A stretch of 32,792 nt of DNA, from assembly GCF_943193175.1 (NCBI RefSeq), contig NZ_CALPDF010000050.1:1-32792 (forward strand). The letters are read 5' to 3'. Source of the stretch: Neobacillus muris. Lineage in GTDB: Bacteria; Bacillota; Bacilli; Bacillales; Cytobacillaceae. A program made the translations under genes and the position numbers. This document shows positions 7,236 to 16,433 of the stretch, piece by piece. Positions within the stretch are counted from its first letter, which is position 1. Each line of letters begins with the position of its first letter. The notes beneath the pieces were generated by a model, which was not told where the DNA came from, did no database searches, and saw only the letters and a program-made list of their open reading frames with translations.

Positions 7236-7328
7236 TTACCAAACCCAAGCAGCACCAACAATAATCAAGAGAATGAACAGAACAACGATTAACGCAAATC
7301 CTGCTCCATATCCAGCAGCACCAGACAT
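7236..7328 (-). CDS. YjcZ-type tiny membrane protein
   Basis: A 30-residue peptide: a short Gly/Ala/Tyr head (MSGAAGYGAG) followed by one transmembrane helix FALIVVLFILLIIVGAAW. This is the hallmark of the YjcZ/tiny-TM family of spore-formers, often annotated as sporulation proteins. The start at 7328 has an AAGGAGG site seven bases upstream; the longer in-frame reading to 7445 has no such signal. It lies tail-to-tail with the preceding membrane gene. Many bacilli carry several copies; the exact role is unknown. Confidence 0.85.
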   Translation of the reverse strand: MSGAAGYGAGFALIVVLFILLIIVGAAWVW

Positions 7329-7549
7329 ATTCCTTCCTCCTTCCCGTGTCAAAGTTGAATAGAACCCATTAACTCTGTTTTTTCCCAATTCAAAAACAAG
7401 AGCCAAATTTGCAGGAAATCCTGCGGTTTTTGCACTTTCTACCATATACTATTCAACAGCTTTCCATTTCGACTAGGCGGTTAACTTATTTTTGTGGAAA
7501 AGTTTTCGAGAATTTTGTCTAAATTTACAAAATGATTGGGATTTTCTTT

Positions 7550-7577
7550 TTGCAGTAGTAACCATTTATGATATAGT
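7550..7577 (+). promoter_or_regulatory. candidate sigma-A promoter of prsA
   Basis: TTGCAG and TATAGT are separated by 16 bases, about 55 bases before the start codon. Each hexamer is a fair match to the sigma-A consensus. Confidence 0.55.
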
Positions 7578-7630
7578 AAAGGATATGGACAAACAGCCAT
7601 AAGAATTCACTTATAGGAGAGATTAAAAAC

Positions 7631-8497
7631 ATGAAAAAATGGATTATTGCCTTGACTTTGACGGGCAGCGTACTAACATTAGGTGCCTGCAATGCGGGTT
7701 CTGATACGGTAGCAGAAAGTAAGGCGGGAGACGTCACACAAGAAGAGCTTTACAATACAATGAAGGACAAAATCGGTGACCAGGCCCTGCAGCAGCTCAT
7801 GTATGAAAAAGTCCTCTCAAAAAAATATAAAGTGACTGATGAAGAATTAAATAAAAAGATTGACGAATTAAAGGCACAGCTTGGAGAAAATTTCGAGGCA
7901 ACCCTTACTCAGTACGGCTATAAAGATGAAAATGACTTAAAGGAAACAATGAAGCTTGGCATGCTTCAGGAAAAAGCTGCTATGAAGGATATTAAAGTAA
8001 CCGATAAGGAACTAAAAGAATACTACGATAACTACAAAACGGACATAAAAGTTCGTCACATTCTTGTTGATGATGAAGCAAAAGCAAATGAAGTGAAGCA
8101 AAAATTGGATGCTGGCGGCAAATTTGAAGATCTTGCCAAAGAATACTCCACAGATACGGGCACAAAGGATAACGGCGGTGACCTGGGCACAATAAACAAC
8201 CAAAATGCTGCGTCCTATGATCCTGATTTCATTGCTGCAGCATATAAGCTTAAAAAGGATGAGATTAGCGGACCTGTTAAATCACAATTCGGATATCATA
8301 TCATCCAAGTAACCGATATAAAGGAAAAAGGCTCCTATGATGATATGAAGAAAGATCTTGAGTATGAATTAAAGTCATCTAAATTAACCAGTGATGACAT
8401 TAATAAAGCTATGGAACGCGAACTGAAAGATGCAGATGCAAAAGTAAATGATAAAGACTTAAAAGACGCGCTTGACCTTTCCACATCTGGAGAATAA
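7631..8497 (+). CDS. prsA: foldase lipoprotein PrsA (parvulin-type peptidyl-prolyl isomerase)
   Basis: A 288-residue lipoprotein: signal peptide MKKWIIALTLTGSVLTL, lipobox LGAC with the lipidated cysteine at residue 20, an N-terminal SurA-like helical region, a parvulin domain at about residues 137-230 (IKVRHILVDDE, FEDLAKEYSTD, GGDLG, FGYHIIQV), and a charged C-terminal tail. PrsA is anchored on the outer face of the membrane and folds secreted proteins after translocation. The start has AGGAGAG nine bases upstream. It is monocistronic, with its own promoter and terminator. Position close to scoC and yhaL matches B. subtilis. Confidence 0.95.
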   Translation: MKKWIIALTLTGSVLTLGACNAGSDTVAESKAGDVTQEELYNTMKDKIGDQALQQLMYEKVLSKKYKVTDEELNKKIDELKAQLGENFEATLTQYGYKDENDLKETMKLGMLQEKAAMKDIKVTDKELKEYYDNYKTDIKVRHILVDDEAKANEVKQKLDAGGKFEDLAKEYSTDTGTKDNGGDLGTINNQNAASYDPDFIAAAYKLKKDEISGPVKSQFGYHIIQVTDIKEKGSYDDMKKDLEYELKSSKLTSDDINKAMERELKDADAKVNDKDLKDALDLSTSGE

Positions 8498-8502
8498 TCA
8501 GC

Positions 8503-8537
8503 AAAAACGGAAGCACTTCAAGGGTGCTTCCGTTTTT
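8503..8537. terminator. bidirectional terminator of prsA and yhaL
   Basis: Perfect 14-base arms aaaaacggaagcac and complement around a seven-base loop, giving a T-run on both strands. It serves prsA (plus) and yhaL (minus), whose stop codon is the next base to the right. Confidence 0.9.
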
Positions 8538-8538
8538 A

Positions 8539-8727
8539 TTATTCGTTCGTGGCTTTTATGCCCTTTTTCATTTCCTTTTCTTGTTCAAGACGCTGCATAT
8601 AAATTTCGCCTTCACGTTCAATGTCTTCCATTTCAAGCTGCCGCTCTTCCCTTCCAGTTTTAATGGCCATTAACGCACTTATCACAATTCCAGCCACCAC
8701 AGCATATACCCAAATAGGTATTGTCAT
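8539..8727 (-). CDS. yhaL: sporulation-associated membrane protein YhaL
   Basis: A 62-residue protein with one N-terminal transmembrane helix (IWVYAVVAGIVISALMAI) followed by a highly charged helical tail with EREGEIYMQRLEQEKE, matching YhaL. The tail is expected in the cytoplasm and is coiled-coil-like. The start at 8727 has AAGGGGG eight bases upstream; the longer in-frame reading to 8796 lacks a site. In B. subtilis yhaL has been linked to sporulation, but its mechanism is unknown. It is convergent with prsA and separated from yhaM by a terminator. Confidence 0.8.
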   Translation of the reverse strand: MTIPIWVYAVVAGIVISALMAIKTGREERQLEMEDIEREGEIYMQRLEQEKEMKKGIKATNE

Positions 8728-8807
8728 TTTCTCTACCCCCTTATATGGTTGTCCACTTTTTAATAAAGGATATTCCAGCAAACACGAAATATACACAGAA
8801 ACAAAAA

Positions 8808-8830
8808 AATAACCCGGTGGACGGGTTATT
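8808..8830. terminator. terminator of the yhaO-yhaN-yhaM operon
   Basis: Perfect nine-base stem aataacccg/cgggttatt with a five-base loop and T-runs on both strands. It closes the minus-strand yhaM operon eight bases past the stop and isolates yhaL. Confidence 0.85.
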
Positions 8831-8837
8831 TTTTCAT

Positions 8838-9782
8838 TTATTTATGAAACACAGGCTTATAAAATGAGCGATTATCCAATGCATAGATCCGCTCGGTAAA
8901 CTCTCCTGGCTTTACTTTGTCTAATGCGCGGTCCAGCATGTTCATTTTTGCATCGAGGTTATCAATATAGTGCAATATTTCAGCTTCTTTTACTAGCGGT
9001 GGCTTCGGGCTGCCCCACTCAGCTTTTCCATGATGGCTGAGTACCAAATGCTGCAATATAAGTACCTCTTCACCGGAGATTCCCAATTCCTCGGCTGCTT
9101 TTCCTATTTCATTGATCATGATGGTAATATGGCCAAGCAAATTGCCTTCCAGTGTATACACCGTAGACACAGGCCCTGATAATTCCATTACCTTTCCCAT
9201 ATCATGCAAGATGACACCTGCATACAGAAGGTCTGTATCAAGGCTTGGATAGAGAGAGGCAATGGACTTAGCCAAATCAAGCATGCTAATAACATGGTAG
9301 GCAAGACCTGAAACAAATTCATGATGATTTTTTGTTGCTGCCGGATATTCTAAAAATGCCTTTTGATGCTTCTTTATTAGATGGCGGGTAATTCTTTGGA
9401 TATTTGGGTTTTTCATTTCAAATATATACTGGGTTAATTTACTGGCCATTTGGTCTTGGCTCAATGGAGCAGCTTGCAGGAAATCATCCAGATTTTGACC
9501 GTCTGCTGCTCCTGATTTCCGAATTTGCCGGATTCTCAACTGGCTCTTTCCGCGGTAATTTTGCAGGTCACCCACGACTTTCACCACATTTTGCGCAGCG
9601 TACGTTTTTTCATCCTCTTCATTGACATCCCAAAGCTTAGCCTCAATTTCTCCACTTTTATCTTGGAGAATCAACGTCAGAAATGGTTTTCCATTACTGG
9701 CAATCCCTTTTGCAGCACTTTTTATTAACAGAAACAATTCAACCTGTTCTCCAACTTCATAATGGGCAATCCCTTTTCCCAA
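8838..9782 (-). CDS. yhaM: 3'-5' exoribonuclease YhaM
   Basis: A 314-residue protein, the same length as B. subtilis YhaM. An N-terminal OB-fold (LILQDKSGEIEAKLWD, about residues 35-55) binds nucleic acid, and an HD domain with HHEFVSGLAYHV and VILHDMGK (near 190) plus HHGK provides the metal-dependent catalytic centre. YhaM trims RNA and single-stranded DNA from the 3' end. The start is placed at TTG 9782: AAAGGAG lies eight bases upstream, whereas the in-frame GTG at 9791 directly abuts AAAGGA and cannot use it. The TTG reading (MGKGIAHYEVGEQ) aligns with the B. subtilis N-terminus. Last gene of yhaO-yhaN-yhaM. Confidence 0.93.
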   Translation of the reverse strand: MGKGIAHYEVGEQVELFLLIKSAAKGIASNGKPFLTLILQDKSGEIEAKLWDVNEEDEKTYAAQNVVKVVGDLQNYRGKSQLRIRQIRKSGAADGQNLDDFLQAAPLSQDQMASKLTQYIFEMKNPNIQRITRHLIKKHQKAFLEYPAATKNHHEFVSGLAYHVISMLDLAKSIASLYPSLDTDLLYAGVILHDMGKVMELSGPVSTVYTLEGNLLGHITIMINEIGKAAEELGISGEEVLILQHLVLSHHGKAEWGSPKPPLVKEAEILHYIDNLDAKMNMLDRALDKVKPGEFTERIYALDNRSFYKPVFHK

Positions 9783-9828
9783 CTGACTCACTCCTTTAAT
9801 CTCTATCTTAAAACCTACTCTCTGAACT

Positions 9829-12807
9829 CTATGATACTTTCACAGCATCTAGCCTAACAACATTCTCTTTTGAAAAATGTGATAATAAATGGTCATGACA
9901 TGTAAAGAATAAGATTTGGTTTTGTCCTAACTGCCGCAATAAATGTAACACTTTTCCTGTTCTTTTAGAATCAAAATTAACAAAGCTGTCATCGATAATG
10001 ATTGGTAATTGATATTTTTCATATATGGTTAAAGCCAAAGCCAATCTAATGGAAACATAAAGCTGTTCTGCCGTCGCTTGGCTTAATTCATTTGCCTCAA
10101 ATACCGTTTGGTCACGCCTCTCGACCCGAAAACCGGTGCCCGCTGGATGCAGGTAGATTCTTTGATAGGACCCATCGGTTAGAAATGTTAGAAGCTCCTC
10201 AGCTTTAGCAAGCATCCTTGGTAAGTGTTCATTTTGATACTTATCTATTGTCCGAAATAGGATGTCCTGAGCAAGGGAGTAAACCGCCCATTCTTTCGCT
10301 GCCTCTTCCAGTTCAAATTTTTTCTGTTTATAGCGATGGAGAATATCAGAGTATATGCCGCCCTCTTCCAGAATTTGAATTTCGTAGTTTACGGACGCCT
10401 GTTTTTCATGCTGCGTTTTTAAGACTTGGTTGAGCCTCTCTGCTTCAGTGGAGATTTCATCCATCATGTCCTCCACTTGATGGATTTGCAAATTCTCTAT
10501 CCTTTCTTGTCGGGAGAGAATTGAAAAATGCAGCTGTCCTTCAATAGCAGCAAGTCTATCCTTCAGCTCTAGTATTTTGTCAGCTTTTTTCCCAAGCTCA
10601 TAGAATTGCTGTTCCGTTTCGGCACCTGCATTCCTAATCCATCTGTTAAATTCTTTCTGAAGATGGTCTCTCTCGGTCGTTTTTTGCGCTAGTTCGGTTT
10701 CTAGTTCTGAAAGCTTGCTTTGTCTCTCACGGCGGGTAATCATTTTTTCTTGCTCTTCCTTTAACTTTTTCCGCAGTAAATAAGTAATCTTTGGAATATC
10801 TCCACTTCTCTGTGATAAAAAACGCTGCTCATAGATGCTAAACTGCCGATCAAGCTTTTTCTGCTGGTCTCTAATTTGTTGCAGCTTCGAAGTCCACTGT
10901 TGTTTTTCCCTGTAATTAGCTTTGAACTGTTCTATTAATTGAAAGGCTTCAAGCAGAAAGGATGAGGCCAGGTAATCGGGTATCTTCAATTCTCTGCTCA
11001 AAGAATTAAGCTTAGCTTTATTCTTAGCCGACTCTGCCTCCCATTCTTCAAACTTAACAATAATCCTTTCAAATTGGGATTGTTGATGATTCAGCTTTAT
11101 GTTTAACAAGTGCAGCTGCTCCTTATTCCGGTCATCCTGTTTTAATTGGCTTGCCAGTTTTTCGACATCCTGATATTCGGCCGACCTCAGCTCATCGGTG
11201 AGCTGCTTTTCTTGATTTTGCAACTGTTCTAGTTTCCTTGTGTACTGATGATCTTTTTGATTTTTTCCATTTAGGAAGAAAAAAACTGCAAGAAGCAATC
11301 CGCCAATCAGTCCTAACCCCAGCAATATCCACTGTTCAGTCAGTACCCCATAAACGGCAAACCCGGCCAGAACGAATGCGAAAATGATTAACTGCAGCCT
11401 AAATCTGGTGCTGGAGGCCCGGTTCTGCACGATGGATTCCTGATAGAAAGTGATTTTATCTTTTATTCTGCCTAATTGTTCCTCTAAGCTCTTTTTATCA
11501 TTTCCATGTAACATATCTTCCAGCCGTGTCCGCTCCTGTTTGGATAAACAAAGGCTTTCCGTTAACCTGACTTCTTTTTCTATCGCTTCTAAGCGCAGCT
11601 TTTCTTCTTGATATTGTTTTTCCAATTCTTGTTTGGCTTCTTCCAGCCTGTTATTGTTTCTCGTCTGCTGTTCTACCTGGTTTTTCATAAAAAAATTCGT
11701 GTTAATCGACAGGGCATCTTCTTCCTCTAATGGCAAATGCAGTTTCTCTTTGAGGATGGAGAGTTCCTCTTCCGTATCAGCCAGTTTTAGCTCGCACTGT
11801 TGAGCGTCATTTTTTAACTGCTCATAGATGGACGCCTGGTCTAGAATAGAGAGAATGGCTGCTTCCTCGCCCAATAAAGCTTCATTTGGCTGATGGGAAG
11901 CTAAGTCTTGTTTGGCCATTCCAATTCGCTCAGTAAGGCTCGCTATTTCCGCATTTAACGGAAGGATTAACTGCTTTACATTTTCCAGCCTTTCAATTCC
12001 CCGGACAGGGAAGTTGATCTCGCCTTGTGCCTCCAGTTCTTTCCTTGTCCACATCTCCTCTTTTACTAACGGTTCTATTCTCTTCCATTCTTGTAATTTA
12101 TCCACTTTGGCTTGAAGCTCGGCAATCCTGCCGTTAATTTCACCGATTTCTACCTGCAGCGTTTGTTTGGCTGTAAGGAGAGCTTCATACTCATTATTTT
12201 TGGCAGCAGCTTTTTTCAATTCTTGGCTGATTCCATGCAGTTCATGTAATTTTTCATTTAGAAATGGTTTTTTTCCACCTGGCTTAAACCGTGAGTCCAG
12301 CTCCTTTTGAAGAACAGCTTCCGTTTTCGAGAGCCGCTCGGTTCCTAACATTCCTGCGGAAAATAAAAATTTGCCTAATTCTTCTCCTTTCATTTGATGG
12401 ATATTTTGCAGTCCATGCAAATTAAAAGAAAAAATAGCTTGGAAAATGCTTTTATCAAAATGATCCAGCAGCTTTCCCAGAAGCTCCTCGCCCCCAGTCG
12501 TTCCATCATTCAAGACGACGGTGACATCGCCTGCAGCTTTTCCTTTTATCCGTTCAATGACACAATAGCCGTACTTCTCATGCCAGATTTTCAGATTCCC
12601 CCCATATTTAGCACTATGCTTCGGTTCATAGCGCAGCTCTGCCTGCTGTTTAGCAGGGAATCCAAATAAAATGCAAGTTAAAAACGCAGACAAGGTAGAT
12701 TTTCCCGCCTCATTCCCACCAAAGAAAACCTGAAAGTTTTCAAAATGTTCAATTTTAACGTTTTCTAATTGGCCAAAGCCATAAATATTGGCTGAGATGA
12801 TTTTCAT
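9829..12807 (-). CDS. yhaN: SbcC/Rad50-like ATPase YhaN
   Basis: A 992-residue AAA-type ATPase (B. subtilis YhaN is about 960). Walker A GGNEAGKST (30-38) lies at the N-terminus. Long coiled coils fill the middle. The C-terminal half-domain has an ABC-like signature region (LSQATAEQLYVSIRLALAL) and Walker B IIIDDSFVNFD. This is Rad50/SbcC/SMC architecture. Instead of a CXXC zinc hook, the centre (about 472-510) carries two hydrophobic stretches, LIIFAFVLAGFAVYGVL and ILLGLGLIGGLLLAVFFFL, which look like a membrane hairpin. The start has GGGGAGGG upstream, and the gene begins 15 bases after yhaO. With YhaO it probably forms an SbcCD/Mre11-Rad50-like complex; the natural substrate is unproven. 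Confidence 0.9.
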   Translation of the reverse strand: MKIISANIYGFGQLENVKIEHFENFQVFFGGNEAGKSTLSAFLTCILFGFPAKQQAELRYEPKHSAKYGGNLKIWHEKYGYCVIERIKGKAAGDVTVVLNDGTTGGEELLGKLLDHFDKSIFQAIFSFNLHGLQNIHQMKGEELGKFLFSAGMLGTERLSKTEAVLQKELDSRFKPGGKKPFLNEKLHELHGISQELKKAAAKNNEYEALLTAKQTLQVEIGEINGRIAELQAKVDKLQEWKRIEPLVKEEMWTRKELEAQGEINFPVRGIERLENVKQLILPLNAEIASLTERIGMAKQDLASHQPNEALLGEEAAILSILDQASIYEQLKNDAQQCELKLADTEEELSILKEKLHLPLEEEDALSINTNFFMKNQVEQQTRNNNRLEEAKQELEKQYQEEKLRLEAIEKEVRLTESLCLSKQERTRLEDMLHGNDKKSLEEQLGRIKDKITFYQESIVQNRASSTRFRLQLIIFAFVLAGFAVYGVLTEQWILLGLGLIGGLLLAVFFFLNGKNQKDHQYTRKLEQLQNQEKQLTDELRSAEYQDVEKLASQLKQDDRNKEQLHLLNIKLNHQQSQFERIIVKFEEWEAESAKNKAKLNSLSRELKIPDYLASSFLLEAFQLIEQFKANYREKQQWTSKLQQIRDQQKKLDRQFSIYEQRFLSQRSGDIPKITYLLRKKLKEEQEKMITRRERQSKLSELETELAQKTTERDHLQKEFNRWIRNAGAETEQQFYELGKKADKILELKDRLAAIEGQLHFSILSRQERIENLQIHQVEDMMDEISTEAERLNQVLKTQHEKQASVNYEIQILEEGGIYSDILHRYKQKKFELEEAAKEWAVYSLAQDILFRTIDKYQNEHLPRMLAKAEELLTFLTDGSYQRIYLHPAGTGFRVERRDQTVFEANELSQATAEQLYVSIRLALALTIYEKYQLPIIIDDSFVNFDSKRTGKVLHLLRQLGQNQILFFTCHDHLLSHFSKENVVRLDAVKVS

Positions 12808-12822
12808 AACAACCCTCCCCTA

Positions 12823-14049
12823 CTATTCATGATAAAGCAGGTCAATCAGCAGTTTTTCAGCTCGTTCCACTAGTTCCCGCTTCTCCTGCTCTGTTAAGCC
12901 GGTTAAATATTTTCTGCCTAAAGAATGCTCATATAATGGAGCTAATGCTTGATCTTGGTCCTGCACTTGATAGTGATCGATAATATCGAAGAGTTCGGAA
13001 TAGAAATTTGCCTCCAGTTTCAGCTGGCCCCTATCTGCCTGCTTCCCAGTTAAAATGGTTAGATTCACAAGCCATACAAACGATTGGTCATCCTTCTCAT
13101 CTTCTAACAGCAGTTCAAGCAGGTCCCGGTCTAAACTTTTTGCCTCTAGTTCATCCGTCAAATGAACATTGTTAAGTGTCAGGCTTAAAAGAGTCCCGAT
13201 CCCGTCACGGCGAAATTGATTGATTGCTTGCAAGCATAATTGGTAGATTTCATGAAAGCTCACAGCAGCACTTACATCGATGGACGCCTCTTCCCAAACA
13301 ATATCCGAAGCTTCGATAAAGTCCATTTCACTTCCATAATTCGTCAAGGAAACATGATAAAAACCTTTCCTTCCCGTTTCTTTTTTGTTCCTCCCTTGAA
13401 TGTTGCCAGGATAGACAACAGGTGGGCTTTCCGATAATACGGCCCGTTTATGTATATGTCCAAGCGCCCAATAATCAAATTCCTTTTCCTGCAAATCACG
13501 AATCGAAAAAGGGGCATAATTATCATGATCGGTTCTTGTTCTCTCATTTCCGTGCAGAATCCCGATATGAAAATCTGCACCTGCCACCTTTTGATAATCA
13601 TCTATTTTACGATCGAACACATGCCTTGTTCCATAGCTGAATCCATATAAATGGACGATTTCTCCTGTTTTGGCCGTAATGGTTTTACATTCAACCTCTG
13701 TATCAAATATATGGACATTCCTAGGCATTTCCATGTGTACCCATGAACCCTTTAGGTGATCATGATTCCCATGGACTATGAAAACAGGAATCCCCTTTTC
13801 CTCAAGTTTCAGCATTTCGGCGCGAAAACGGGATTGCGCTCGGAGACTGCGGTCTTCCCCGTCAAATAAGTCGCCTGCAATGATCACAAAATCGACTTCC
13901 CGTTCAATAGCAGCAGCCGTCACTTTTTTAAATGCCGTAAATGTGCTTTCTTTTACTCTAGCGAGAATCTCGGCAGGCAGATACTTCAATCCGACCATCG
14001 GACTGTCTAAGTGCAAATCAGCCGCATGAATAAATGATATATTCCCCAT
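12823..14049 (-). CDS. yhaO: SbcD/Mre11-like metallophosphoesterase YhaO
   Basis: A 408-residue protein, equal in length to B. subtilis YhaO. The calcineurin-like phosphoesterase motifs are in order: ADLHLDSP, AGDLFDGEDRS, VHGNHDH, ILHGNE and ALGHIHK, which ligate two catalytic metals. C-terminal to about residue 260 is a capping region and a helical tail. The start at 14049 (MGNISFIHAADLH) has AAAGGAA seven bases upstream; the longer in-frame reading to 14109 does not. It is first in a tightly spaced operon with yhaN and yhaM, so a nuclease-ATPase complex coupled to an exonuclease is a reasonable inference. Confidence 0.92.
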   Translation of the reverse strand: MGNISFIHAADLHLDSPMVGLKYLPAEILARVKESTFTAFKKVTAAAIEREVDFVIIAGDLFDGEDRSLRAQSRFRAEMLKLEEKGIPVFIVHGNHDHLKGSWVHMEMPRNVHIFDTEVECKTITAKTGEIVHLYGFSYGTRHVFDRKIDDYQKVAGADFHIGILHGNERTRTDHDNYAPFSIRDLQEKEFDYWALGHIHKRAVLSESPPVVYPGNIQGRNKKETGRKGFYHVSLTNYGSEMDFIEASDIVWEEASIDVSAAVSFHEIYQLCLQAINQFRRDGIGTLLSLTLNNVHLTDELEAKSLDRDLLELLLEDEKDDQSFVWLVNLTILTGKQADRGQLKLEANFYSELFDIIDHYQVQDQDQALAPLYEHSLGRKYLTGLTEQEKRELVERAEKLLIDLLYHE

Positions 14050-14131
14050 AGTTTTATTCCTTTCCACATAGCTTTTCTCTATTGTATCATCAGCAAAATA
14101 CGAATGCACGTTCTGTATAAAAAAGTATAAA

Positions 14132-14159
14132 AAAGCTTTACCGAAAAAGGTAAAGCTTT
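14132..14159 (-). terminator. terminator of yhaQ-yhaP
   Basis: Eleven-base perfect stem aaagctttacc/ggtaaagcttt with a six-base loop, followed on the minus strand by a T-rich tail. It separates yhaQP from yhaO. Confidence 0.85.
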
Positions 14160-14165
14160 AGATAA

Positions 14166-15419
14166 CTAGTCATTTTTTGTTAATTGCAATGCCTTTTTAA
14201 TATCTTTAAAGGAATTCGACTTTCCATACATTAAAACTCCGCCGCGATATACCCGGGCGCCAAACACCGCTAAAACAATAATGGTTGCCGTGAGTATGGC
14301 AATACCCAATATGGCCTCCCACACGGGAATCGTCAGCATGCCTACACGCAGAAACATGATCATTGGGGTGAAAAATGGAATGTAGGAGGTAACTGTTATA
14401 AATGGTGCATCCGGCTTCCCCAGCCCAAACATGGCAATCATAAATCCAGCGACCACCAAGAGGGTCATCGGGGTGATCATTTGCTGAACATCTTCGATTC
14501 TGCTGACAAGCGAACCAAGGAAGGCAGCAAGTGTTGCGTAAAGAAAGTAGCCCAGTATAAAGAATACCACGGCATAAAAAATCGTTGCACCAGGAATATC
14601 TCCAAAGCCGAAAACTTCAGAAAACCCGTTATTCAGCGAATCCATATTCTTCTTAAAAGAAGTATAACCGACAATTAAAAAGACAGCTAGCTGTGTTAAG
14701 CTTAATAGTCCAATCCCAAGAATTTTGGCAAACATCTGCTTAATGGGAGAGACACTGGAAATCAAAATTTCCATCACTCTTGAAGACTTCTCTGTCGCAA
14801 CCTCCATGGCAATCATATTGGCATACATGATAACGGCAAAATAAATGATAAACAGCAGAATATAGACAAGCCCTCTTGCCTGATTAAGTTCTTCTTCTGT
14901 TTTTGCATTTTTCTCAAGTGCTACTTTGTCAAAATCAACTGGTTCATATAATTTCTGCAGCTGGGCCGCTGTTAAGTTCATTTGGGACGCTGCCAGCATT
15001 GTTTTAACCTGCTGTAAGCTCGTCTCTAGGTCGGTAAACAAGGAAGAGTCAGCAATACTCATTGCTTTAAATATGCCTTCTGGAAGCTGCTCCTCGTTGA
15101 ACCGCAAAGTAATAATCCCCTGATAGTCTCCTTTTTCGACTGCTTGTTCGGCTTGCTTGTCACTTCCCTTATACAAGGTTAATTGAATGTCTTTGTTTAT
15201 AGTTTTAACTTGCTGCTTGAACGGCTCATACAGCTGCCCGGTTTCATCCAGCACAGCTACCTTTTCCTGGCCGCCATTTTCATCAAAGAGGTTAATGATA
15301 TTTTGAATATTCGTCAAAGCCAAGACAATCACTACAGTAAGAAGTGTCGTCACAATAAACGATTTGCTTTTCAGTTTATTAAAGTATGTATGAAACAAAA
15401 TAATCCAAAAACTATTCAT
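14166..15419 (-). CDS. yhaP: ABC transporter permease YhaP (NatB-like)
   Basis: A 417-residue membrane protein with the NatB/ABC-2 layout: one N-terminal helix (about 19-38), a large extracytoplasmic domain (about 40-180), then five or six membrane helices to the C-terminus, with the conserved EVATEKSSRVMEILISSVSP stretch after the second helix. It pairs with the ATPase YhaQ, whose gene it overlaps by eight bases. Related NatAB systems export sodium; others export antibiotics or unknown substrates. The ribosome site lies inside the 3' end of yhaQ, consistent with coupling. Substrate unknown. Confidence 0.9.
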   Translation of the reverse strand: MNSFWIILFHTYFNKLKSKSFIVTTLLTVVIVLALTNIQNIINLFDENGGQEKVAVLDETGQLYEPFKQQVKTINKDIQLTLYKGSDKQAEQAVEKGDYQGIITLRFNEEQLPEGIFKAMSIADSSLFTDLETSLQQVKTMLAASQMNLTAAQLQKLYEPVDFDKVALEKNAKTEEELNQARGLVYILLFIIYFAVIMYANMIAMEVATEKSSRVMEILISSVSPIKQMFAKILGIGLLSLTQLAVFLIVGYTSFKKNMDSLNNGFSEVFGFGDIPGATIFYAVVFFILGYFLYATLAAFLGSLVSRIEDVQQMITPMTLLVVAGFMIAMFGLGKPDAPFITVTSYIPFFTPMIMFLRVGMLTIPVWEAILGIAILTATIIVLAVFGARVYRGGVLMYGKSNSFKDIKKALQLTKND

Positions 15420-16311
15420 AGGAATTCCCTACTTTCTCGATAAAGATATCATTTAAAGATGGCTCTTCGAGGGCAAATTTTCGGATGAATCCTTTTCCAA
15501 CAATCTCTTGAAGAATATTTTCAGCGACTAGTTCACCCTCAATCTGCAATTCAGCACCTTCCATTGTCATTCTGCTCTTCACGACTCCAGGGTGGTCCTT
15601 TAAGTAGTCTAATGGGAAATCCGCATGAATCATTAAGTTCTTCTTTCCAAAGGTCCGTTTGATTTCCTTTAAAGCCCCATGAACTACTGGTCTCCCTTTA
15701 TGCAAAATGCATAAGTGTTCACACATTTCCTCTACATGGTGCATCTGATGGCTTGAAAAAACAATAGTCGCCCCGTTTTCCTTTAAAGATAGAACAGCTC
15801 CCTTTAACTGTTCTACATTCACCGGGTCGAGACCGCTGAATGGCTCATCCAATATTATTAATTTCGGTTTATGTATAACAGCCGCGATGAATTGGATTTT
15901 TTGCTGGTTGCCTTTTGAAAGTTCTTCTACCTTTTTATTTTCATATTCTGGAATTTTAAATTTTTCCAACCACAATCTTAATTCGGCCAGTGCCTCGTTT
16001 TTTGGCATTCCTCTTAATCTAGCTAAGTAAATGAGCTGGTCACGAACCTTTAGTTTCGGATATAGTCCTCTTTCCTCAGGAAGATAGCCTACTAAATGGC
16101 TTGTGCTGTAATTCAATGGATGGCGGTCCCAAGTAATTTGTCCCTCACTAGCATCTAGCAATCCTAAAATCATTCGAAACGTAGTTGTCTTTCCAGCTCC
16201 ATTTGCTCCTAAAAATCCAAACATCTCCCTTTCAGGAATCTCCAGTGATAAATCATTTACGGCAGTAAATTGTCCAAACCTTTTTGTAACATGTTCCAGC
16301 TTTAAGGACAT
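15412..16311 (-). CDS. yhaQ: ABC transporter ATP-binding protein YhaQ (NatA-like)
   Basis: A 299-residue ATPase: Walker A GANGAGKTT (35-43), signature LSKGNQQKI, Walker B LIILDEPFSGLDP, then SSHQM with the switch histidine, and a C-terminal domain of about 80 residues ending in EEPSLNDIFIEKVG, typical of the NatA/DrrA class. Length equals the B. subtilis protein (about 298). It drives the YhaP permease. GGAAGGGG precedes the start. It is divergent from yhzD. Confidence 0.92.
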   Translation of the reverse strand: MSLKLEHVTKRFGQFTAVNDLSLEIPEREMFGFLGANGAGKTTTFRMILGLLDASEGQITWDRHPLNYSTSHLVGYLPEERGLYPKLKVRDQLIYLARLRGMPKNEALAELRLWLEKFKIPEYENKKVEELSKGNQQKIQFIAAVIHKPKLIILDEPFSGLDPVNVEQLKGAVLSLKENGATIVFSSHQMHHVEEMCEHLCILHKGRPVVHGALKEIKRTFGKKNLMIHADFPLDYLKDHPGVVKSRMTMEGAELQIEGELVAENILQEIVGKGFIRKFALEEPSLNDIFIEKVGNSYE

Positions 16312-16433
16312 ATCAACACCCCTTCCTTTCTATTGCAAATATACCATAAAACGGTGGAAAAGTTTTCTTTTGCTAAATTGACGAAATTATGCAAAAATAA
16401 GATTGGATTAAGAGGTTATCGGAGGGGATGAGA

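Noticed and set aside
9783..9791. GTG start for yhaM
   Set aside because: It directly abuts the AAAGGA ribosome site; the TTG at 9782 has proper spacing and matches the B. subtilis N-terminus and length.
12394..13650. Plus-strand frames within yhaN and yhaO
   Set aside because: Overlap strongly supported genes on the other strand and lack start signals.
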